Shown here: one piece after another, positions 58,440-64,000 of the stretch
How the letters are laid out: the number at the start of each line of letters is the position of its first letter
How positions within the stretch are numbered: position 1 is the stretch's first letter
NCBI GenBank assembly: GCA_020621865.1
Contig: JAHRYW010000009.1
Location: forward strand, 1-64,000
Source of the DNA: Betaproteobacteria bacterium
GTDB lineage: Bacteria; Pseudomonadota; Gammaproteobacteria; Burkholderiales; Rhodocyclaceae
Direction: 5' to 3'
Length of the DNA stretch: 64,000 bases
Translations under genes and position numbers: made by a program
Notes under the pieces: generated by a model
Database searches by the model: none
The model's input: the letters and a program-made list of their open reading frames with translations, nothing else
Told to the model about the DNA's origin: nothing

Positions 58440-58476
58440 CCCCTGCTGTGCAGCCCTCGCCGGCAGGGGACTTTTT
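58440..58476 (+). terminator. terminator or attenuator between acyl-CoA ligase and etfB
   Basis: CCCCTGC (58440-58446) pairs with GCAGGGG (58463-58469), followed by ACTTTTTCTT. It lies eight bases after the ligase stop and 19 before etfB, so it should reduce read-through to the ETF genes. Confidence 0.72.
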
Positions 58477-58495
58477 CTTCGGACAAGGAATTCCC

Positions 58496-59245
58496 ATGAA
58501 GCTACTCGTTCCCGTCAAACGGGTCGTCGACTACAACGTCAAAGTCCGCGTCAAGGCGGATGGCTCGGGTGTTGAACTGGCCAACGTCAAGATGAGCATG
58601 AACCCCTTCGACGAAATCGCCGTCGAAGAAGCCGTGCGCCTCAAGGAAGCCGGCATTGCCAGCGAAGTCATCGCCGTCTCCTGCGGCGTCGCCGCCTGCC
58701 AGGAAACCCTGCGCACCGCGCTCGCCATCGGCGCCGACCGCGCCATCCTCGTCGAGACCGACGCCGACCTCCAGCCGCTCGCCGTTGCCAAGTTGTTGAA
58801 GGCCCTCTGCGCCAAAGAACAACCCCAACTCGTCATCTGCGGCAAACAAGCCATCGACGACGACGCCAACCAGACCGGCCAGATGCTCGCCGCCCTGCAA
58901 GGCTGGCCGCAAGCCACCTTTGCCTCCAAGCTCGTCATCGCTGACGGCAAGGCAAGCGTCACCCGCGAAATCGACGGCGGCCTCGAAACCCTCCAGATCT
59001 CTCTGCCCGCTGTCGTCACCACCGACCTGCGCCTCAACGAACCGCGCTACGCCACGCTGCCCAACATCATGAAAGCCAAGAAAAAGCCGCTCGACACCGT
59101 CAAGCCGGCCGACCTCGGCGTCGATGTCAGCCCGCGCCTGACCACGCTGAAAGTCGTCGAACCCGCCAAGCGCAGCGCCGGCATCAAGGTCGCCGACGTC
59201 GCCGACCTCGTCAACAAACTCAAGAACGAAGCCAAGGTGATCTGA
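58496..59245 (+). CDS. etfB: electron transfer flavoprotein subunit beta
   Basis: 249 residues. With EtfA it carries electrons from acyl-CoA dehydrogenases to ETF-quinone oxidoreductase. Opening [20 protein letters not shown] and [16 protein letters not shown] are typical, as is the AMP-binding region [18 protein letters not shown]. The recognition-loop segment [21 protein letters not shown] is present. Codons favour CTC for Leu more than neighbours do. Two bases before etfA. Confidence 0.95.
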   Translation: MKLLVPVKRVVDYNVKVRVKADGSGVELANVKMSMNPFDEIAVEEAVRLKEAGIASEVIAVSCGVAACQETLRTALAIGADRAILVETDADLQPLAVAKLLKALCAKEQPQLVICGKQAIDDDANQTGQMLAALQGWPQATFASKLVIADGKASVTREIDGGLETLQISLPAVVTTDLRLNEPRYATLPNIMKAKKKPLDTVKPADLGVDVSPRLTTLKVVEPAKRSAGIKVADVADLVNKLKNEAKVI

Positions 59246-59247
59246 TC

Positions 59248-60177
59248 ATGAGCATCCTCGTCATTGCCGAACACGACCACCAGCAACTCAAGGCCGCCAC
59301 CCTCAACACCATCGCCGCCGCCCAAAAGATTGGTGGCGACATCCATGTCCTGGTCGCCGGCTCCAACTGCCAAGGGGCCGCCCAACAAGCCGCCACCCTC
59401 GACGGCATCAGCCTCGTCAAGGTCGCCGACGCCGCCCACTACGCCGCCCAGACCGCCGAAAACCTGACCGCCCTCGTCGTCGACCAGGCCGCCGGCTACA
59501 CCCACCTCCTGGCCCCCGCCACCACCTTCGGCAAGAACCTCCTGCCGCGGGTTGCCGCCTTGCTCGACGTCGCCCAGATCTCCGACATCATCGGTGTCGA
59601 ATCCCCCGACACCTTCGTCCGTCCCATCTACGCCGGCAATGCTCTGGCCACCGTGCAGAGCAGCGACCAGATCAAGGTCATCACCGTCCGCACCACCGCC
59701 TTTGCTACGGTCGAAGGCAAAAATCAGGCAAAAACAGAAAACATCGCCGCCGGTCCGGACACCGCACAAACCCAACTCCAACACCGGGAACTCACCCAGT
59801 CCGCCCGTCCCGAACTCGGCGCCGCCAAGATCATCGTCTCCGGTGGTCGTGGCCTGGGCAGTGGCGAGAACTACCACGCCCTGCTCGAACCGCTGGCCGA
59901 CAAGCTCGGTGCGGCGCTTGGTGCCTCCCGCGCTGCGGTCGATGCCGGCTTCGTGCCCAACGACTACCAGGTCGGGCAGACCGGCAAGATCGTCGCGCCC
60001 CAGCTCTACATCGCCGTCGGCATCTCTGGCGCGATCCAGCATCTGGCCGGGATGAAGGACTCCAAGGTCATCGTCGCCATCAACAAGGACCCGGACGCGC
60101 CGATCTTCCAGGTCGCCGATTACGGGTTGGTGGCCGATCTGTTCGAGACCGTGCCGCAGTTGGTCGCCGCCATCTAA
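59248..60177 (+). CDS. etfA: electron transfer flavoprotein subunit alpha
   Basis: FAD-binding subunit, 309 residues. N-terminal domain about 1-190; FAD domain with [52 protein letters not shown] and [22 protein letters not shown] dispersed element encodes [11 protein letters not shown] at about 151-161, just before the FAD domain. Confidence 0.96.
   Translation: MSILVIAEHDHQQLKAATLNTIAAAQKIGGDIHVLVAGSNCQGAAQQAATLDGISLVKVADAAHYAAQTAENLTALVVDQAAGYTHLLAPATTFGKNLLPRVAALLDVAQISDIIGVESPDTFVRPIYAGNALATVQSSDQIKVITVRTTAFATVEGKNQAKTENIAAGPDTAQTQLQHRELTQSARPELGAAKIIVSGGRGLGSGENYHALLEPLADKLGAALGASRAAVDAGFVPNDYQVGQTGKIVAPQLYIAVGISGAIQHLAGMKDSKVIVAINKDPDAPIFQVADYGLVADLFETVPQLVAAI
59701..59734 (+). repeat. 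GCTACGGTC element inside etfA
   Basis: Core 59704-59712 reading GCT ACG GTC (Ala-Thr-Val), GAAGGC, AAAAAT, CAGGC, five A, then CAGAAAA. Full architecture within a coding region. Confidence 0.8.
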
Positions 60178-60201
60178 ACAAAGCATTCCGGAGATAACAC
60201 C

Positions 60202-61980
60202 ATGAGCACCTATATCGCCCCGCTGCGCGACATGCAGTTCGTCCTCAACGACATCGCCGGCCTTGAAGCAGTCTGTGCCTTGCCCGGCAACGAGGAATGC
60301 TCGGTCGACCTGGTCGATTCCATCCTCGACGAAGCCGCCAAGTTCGCCTCCGGCGTGCTCGACCCGATCAATCGCGGCGGCGACAGCCAGGGCGCCGTCT
60401 GCAAGGATGGCGTGGTCACCACCTCGCCGGGCTTCAAGGACGCCTACCAGCTGTTCGTCGAAACCGGCTGGAACGCCATGCCCTTCGCCCCGGAATTCGG
60501 CGGCCAGGGCCTGCCGGCGCTGGTTACGATGGCGGTCAACGAAATGTGGAAGTCGGCCAACATGGCCTTCGCGCTGTGCCCGATGCTGACCGGCGGCGCC
60601 ATCGAAGCGATCGCCCACCACGCCTCCGACGAACTGAAGCAGAAATACCTGCCGAAGATGGTCGAAGGCACCTGGACCGGCACGATGAACCTGACCGAGC
60701 CGAACGCCGGCTCCGACCTCGCCGCCATCTCCAGCAAGGCCAAGCCGGTCGGTGACGGCAGCTACCTGGTCAGCGGCACCAAGATCTTCATCACCTGGGG
60801 CGAGAACGACGTCGCCGAAAACATCATCCACCTCGTGCTGGCCCGCCTGCCGGATGCGCCGCCGGGACTGAAGGGCATCTCGCTGTTCCTGGTGCCGAAG
60901 TTCCTGGTCAATGACGACGGCTCGCTCGGCGCCCGCAACGACCTGATCTGCGCCTCGATCGAACACAAGCTCGGCATCCACGGCAGCCCAACTGCGGTCA
61001 TGGCCTACGGCGAGAACGAAGGTGCCATCGGCTACCTGATCGGCGAAGAGAACAAGGGCGTCGGCTACATGTTCACGATGATGAACCACGCCCGCGTCAA
61101 TGTCGGCCTCGAAGGCGTCGGCATCGCCGAGCGCGCCTACCAGCACGCCCTGTGGTACGCCCGCGAGCGCGTGCAGGGCAAGATCATCGGCGACAAGTCG
61201 AACGACAAGAAGACCATCCTGCATCATCCCGACGTCCGCCGCCTGCTGATGGACGTCAAGTCGCGTACCGAAGCCATGCGTACGCTGGCTTATTACGCCG
61301 CCGCCCAGATCGACAAGGCGCACGCCGGCGATGCCGCCGCCCAGGCCCGCATCGACCTGCTGACCCCGGTGGTCAAGGGGTGGAGCACGGAGCAGGGCGT
61401 CGAACTGACCTCCAGCGCGCTGCAGGTCTTCGGTGGCGTCGGCTTCGTCGAGGAAACCGGCGCCGCCCAGTACTACCGCGATTCGCGCATCACCACCATC
61501 TACGAAGGCACGACGGCGATCCAGGCCAACGACCTGGTCGGCCGCAAGCTGGCCCGCGAGAAGGTGCCGGGCGCCAGCATGCAGGCCCTGATCGCCGAGA
61601 TGACGGCGACCGCCGAAGCGCTGGCTGCCGACCCGCAACTGGCTGCCATCGGCGCTCAGCTCAAGGCCGGCATCGCCGCGCTGCAGACCGCCACCGACTG
61701 GATCCTGGCCAATTACGAAAGCCAGCCGGCGGCTGTCCATGCCGGCTCGGTGCCTTTCCTGCGCCTGACCGGCATCGTCGCCGGCGGCTGGCTGATGGCC
61801 AAGTCGGCGGCGATCTCCGTCCAGCGTCTGGCCGAAGGCAGCACGGATGACTTCTACCGCGCCAAGCTGGCCACCGCGAGCTACTTTGCCGCCCACCAGC
61901 TGCCGTTCGCCGCCGCCTACGCCGCCGAAATGACCGGCGGCGCCGAGTCGGTGTTCGCGCTGCCGGAAAACCTGTTCTGA
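60202..61980 (+). CDS. acyl-CoA dehydrogenase, DmdC-like long form
   Basis: 592-residue FAD-dependent acyl-CoA dehydrogenase, about 200 residues longer than short-chain enzymes and like the DmdC/large ACAD group. [14 protein letters not shown] and [15 protein letters not shown] (FAD/substrate), [35 protein letters not shown] split over its usual positions, and [17 protein letters not shown] helical C-terminal extension follows. It would desaturate an acyl-CoA and pass electrons to EtfAB. Substrate chain length is not evident. Confidence 0.92.
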   Translation: MSTYIAPLRDMQFVLNDIAGLEAVCALPGNEECSVDLVDSILDEAAKFASGVLDPINRGGDSQGAVCKDGVVTTSPGFKDAYQLFVETGWNAMPFAPEFGGQGLPALVTMAVNEMWKSANMAFALCPMLTGGAIEAIAHHASDELKQKYLPKMVEGTWTGTMNLTEPNAGSDLAAISSKAKPVGDGSYLVSGTKIFITWGENDVAENIIHLVLARLPDAPPGLKGISLFLVPKFLVNDDGSLGARNDLICASIEHKLGIHGSPTAVMAYGENEGAIGYLIGEENKGVGYMFTMMNHARVNVGLEGVGIAERAYQHALWYARERVQGKIIGDKSNDKKTILHHPDVRRLLMDVKSRTEAMRTLAYYAAAQIDKAHAGDAAAQARIDLLTPVVKGWSTEQGVELTSSALQVFGGVGFVEETGAAQYYRDSRITTIYEGTTAIQANDLVGRKLAREKVPGASMQALIAEMTATAEALAADPQLAAIGAQLKAGIAALQTATDWILANYESQPAAVHAGSVPFLRLTGIVAGGWLMAKSAAISVQRLAEGSTDDFYRAKLATASYFAAHQLPFAAAYAAEMTGGAESVFALPENLF

Positions 61981-61982
61981 GC

Positions 61983-63626
61983 ATGACCATGCGCAACGAC
62001 CGCGAAGCGATGGAATACGACGTGGTGATCGTCGGGGGCGGGCCGTCCGGCCTGTCCGCCGCGATTCGCCTCAAGCAGCAGGCCGAACAGGCCGGCCGCG
62101 AGCTCTCCGTCTGCCTGCTGGAGAAGGGCTCCGAAATCGGCGCCCATATCCTGTCCGGCGCCGTCATCGAGCCCAAGGCGCTGGCCGAGCTGTTCCCCGA
62201 CTGGCAGGAGCGCGGTGCGCCGCTCAACACGGCGGCCGCCGAAGACCGCCTGCTCTATCTCAGCGAAGGCAGCGCGTTCAAGCTGCCGACCCCGCCGCAG
62301 ATGGGCAACCACGGCAACTACATCATCAGCCTCGGCGTCTTCTGTCGCTGGCTGGGCGAGCAGGCCGAGGCGCTGGGCGTCGAGATCTACCCCGGCTTTG
62401 CCGCGGCCGAAGTGCTCTACCATGAGGACGGCTCGGTCAAGGGCGTCGCCACCGGCGATCTCGGTCTGGGCAAGGATGGCCGTCCCGGCCACAACTTCCA
62501 GCCGGGCATGGAACTGCACGCCCGGCAGACCATCTTCGCCGAAGGCTGCCGCGGCTCGCTGACCAAGACCCTGTTTGAGCAGTTCAAGCTGCGCGACGGT
62601 GTCGATCCGCAGACCTACGGCATCGGCATCAAGGAACTGTGGGAGATCGACCCGGCCAAGCACCAGCCGGGGCTGATCGTCCATACCGTCGGCTGGCCGC
62701 TGCAAAGCGACACCTACGGCGGCTCTTTCCTGTATCACCTGGAAAACAACCTGGTCGCCGTCGGCATGGTCGTCGGCCTCGACTACAAGAATCCCTGGCT
62801 GTCGCCCTACGAGGAATTCCAGCGCTACAAGACGCATCCGTCCATCCGCGACACCTTCGCGGGCGGCCGCCGGATTTCCTACGGCGCCCGCGCGCTGTCC
62901 GAAGGCGGCTGGCAATCGGTGCCCAAGCTGACTTTCCCGGGCGGGCTGCTGGTCGGCGATACGGCCGGCTTCCTCAACGTGCCGAAGATCAAGGGCACGC
63001 ACATGGCCATGAAGTCCGGCCTGCTTGCCGCCGAAGCCGTGTTCGCGCATCTGGCCAAGGACGATGCCGGCACCGAGGCGACCGAGTACGCCGACCGGCT
63101 CAAGCAAAGCTGGCTGTGGGACGAGCTGTACCAGATGCGCAACATCCGCCCGGCCTTCAAGTGGGGCCTGTGGGGCGCGCTGGCCTACGGCGCCATCGAC
63201 ACCTACGTTTTCAAGGGCAAGGCGCCGTGGACGCTGCATCACCACGAGGACCACACCCAACTGGGCAACAAGGCCGATCACCCGCCGATCGCCTACCCGA
63301 AGCCGGATGGCCAGTTGACCTTCGACCGCCTGTCTTCGGTCTTCCTGTCGGCGACCAACCACGAGGAAAACCAGCCCTGCCACCTGCGCCTGAAGGATGA
63401 GAGCGTCGCGATCAGCGTCAATTACGCCCAGTTCGGCGCGCCGGAAACGCGTTACTGCCCGGCCGGCGTCTACGAAATCCTCGGTGAGGAAGAGGGCAAG
63501 CCGCGCCTGCAGATCAACGGCCAGAACTGCCTGCACTGCAAGACCTGCGACATCAAGGACCCGACCCAGAACATCGTGTGGACGGTGCCGGAAGGCGGTG
63601 GCGGGCCGAGCTATCCAAATATGTAG
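61983..63626 (+). CDS. electron transfer flavoprotein-ubiquinone oxidoreductase
   Basis: 547-residue flavoprotein that delivers ETF electrons to the quinone pool at the membrane. N-terminal FAD motif [28 protein letters not shown], the ubiquinone-binding domain, [21 protein letters not shown], and a C-terminal [4Fe-4S] module with CPAGVYE and [13 protein letters not shown]. Begins two bases after the dehydrogenase gene, so they are one operon. Confidence 0.96.
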   Translation: MTMRNDREAMEYDVVIVGGGPSGLSAAIRLKQQAEQAGRELSVCLLEKGSEIGAHILSGAVIEPKALAELFPDWQERGAPLNTAAAEDRLLYLSEGSAFKLPTPPQMGNHGNYIISLGVFCRWLGEQAEALGVEIYPGFAAAEVLYHEDGSVKGVATGDLGLGKDGRPGHNFQPGMELHARQTIFAEGCRGSLTKTLFEQFKLRDGVDPQTYGIGIKELWEIDPAKHQPGLIVHTVGWPLQSDTYGGSFLYHLENNLVAVGMVVGLDYKNPWLSPYEEFQRYKTHPSIRDTFAGGRRISYGARALSEGGWQSVPKLTFPGGLLVGDTAGFLNVPKIKGTHMAMKSGLLAAEAVFAHLAKDDAGTEATEYADRLKQSWLWDELYQMRNIRPAFKWGLWGALAYGAIDTYVFKGKAPWTLHHHEDHTQLGNKADHPPIAYPKPDGQLTFDRLSSVFLSATNHEENQPCHLRLKDESVAISVNYAQFGAPETRYCPAGVYEILGEEEGKPRLQINGQNCLHCKTCDIKDPTQNIVWTVPEGGGGPSYPNM

Positions 63627-63648
63627 TACCGGTGGGCCGAGCGCGGCG

Positions 63649-63682
63649 AATGCTACGGTCGGCCCCAAAAAAGAGCAAAAAA
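63649..63682 (+). repeat. GCTACGGTC element, copy after ETF-quinone oxidoreductase
   Basis: AAT, core 63652-63660, GGCCCC, six A, GAGC, six A, then CGAGAA. The only intergenic copy whose A-rich strand is the sense strand of the upstream gene. Confidence 0.8.
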
Positions 63683-63730
63683 CGAGAACAGCAAAACCGT
63701 ATCAATTTTCCATGTAATAGAGGAGGGGCC

Positions 63731-64000
63731 ATGTCTCAACCCAATATCCAGGCAAGGATCCGGAGCAATCCGAAATTTGCCGAAATGGTCGGCAAGCGCT
63801 CGCGCTTCGCGATCACCCTGTCGCTGATCGTGCTGGTGCCTTACTACACCTTCATGATGATCACCGCCTTCAACCCGGCACTGCTCGCGCAGCCGCTGAC
63901 GGCCGGTGGCATCGTCACCGTCGGCTGGCCGGTCGGCGCCGTGCTGATCGTCGGTTCCTGGCTGCTGACCGGCATCTACATCCGCCGCGCCAACGGCGAA
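63731..64000 (+). CDS. DUF485 family membrane protein (3' end outside window)
   Basis: First 90 residues of a small inner-membrane protein: polar N-terminus, then two hydrophobic helices (about 27-48 and 59-83). DUF485 proteins of about 105 residues usually precede actP-type acetate/solute symporter genes, so such a gene is expected just beyond the window. A strong AGGAGGGG precedes the ATG. Confidence 0.85.
   Translation, partial: MSQPNIQARIRSNPKFAEMVGKRSRFAITLSLIVLVPYYTFMMITAFNPALLAQPLTAGGIVTVGWPVGAVLIVGSWLLTGIYIRRANGE

Noticed and set aside
59047-61896. 949-codon minus-strand frame opposite etfB, etfA and the acyl-CoA dehydrogenase
   Set aside because: Antisense shadow over well-supported genes; repetitive Gly/Val/Asp composition.

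Overview
The window looks like the chromosome of a high-GC betaproteobacterium. The gene orders cysS / ppiB-lpxH, carAB-greA-yhbY-rlmE-ftsH-folP-glmM and tpiA-secG-tRNA-Leu-nuoA-N, together with the protein sequences, point to the Rhodocyclales. The Dechloromonas/Azonexus group is my best guess; this is inference from memory, with no search run. Nearly all of the window is core genome. I see no prophage, insertion sequence, CRISPR array or rRNA, and no gap between genes exceeds 300 bases.

Layout. 1-5214 (minus strand): a TPR protein, an L,D-transpeptidase-like protein, two cyclophilins, lpxH and recQ (cut by the window edge). 5320-6690: cysS on the opposite strand. 6754-7893: a branched-chain-amino-acid-type binding protein. 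8087-11917: the heat-shock genes grpE, dnaK and dnaJ, with two good sigma-32-type promoters. 12068-16670: a Ser/Thr kinase fused to a cyclic-nucleotide-binding domain, a chemoreceptor carrying a c-type heme motif, an EF-hand-type protein and trxC. 16722-18853: hemH and hrcA. 18918-21487: nadK and recN. 21548-22614: fur followed by a probable manganese exporter. 22709-26571: bamE, dapB and a hybrid histidine kinase. 26686-37257: carAB, greA, a DUF4149 protein, yhbY, rlmE, ftsH, folP and glmM. 37344-53141: tpiA, secG, tRNA-Leu and all fourteen genes of respiratory complex I. 53208-56631: a Nudix hydrolase and a two-component pair. 56791-63626: acyl-CoA ligase, etfB, etfA, acyl-CoA dehydrogenase and ETF-quinone oxidoreductase, a complete route from fatty acid to quinone. 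63731-64000: start of a DUF485 protein.

The most unusual signal is not a gene. A dispersed element recurs 13 times in 64 kb, in both orientations, between genes and inside them. It has a 9-bp core GCTACGGTC, usually preceded by AAT, then about 6 bp (often GGCCGG), an A-tract, 4-5 bp and a second A-tract about one helical turn further on. About 0.8 copies of the core would be expected by chance. This architecture closely recalls the uptake signal sequences of Pasteurellaceae (core plus two phased AT-rich segments). I propose it is a DNA-uptake-type sequence of this lineage; I do not recognise it as described. Copies inside genes keep the reading frame (Ala-Thr-Val in sense, mostly Thr-Val-Ala in antisense) without changing protein length. 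Most intergenic copies sit just 3' of genes and contribute T-runs to terminators.

Functionally the window combines energy conservation (complex I, ETF/ETF-QO), envelope maintenance, proteostasis (DnaK system, FtsH, HrcA, cyclophilins), pyrimidine, lysine and folate biosynthesis, and sensory genes with some unusual domain combinations.
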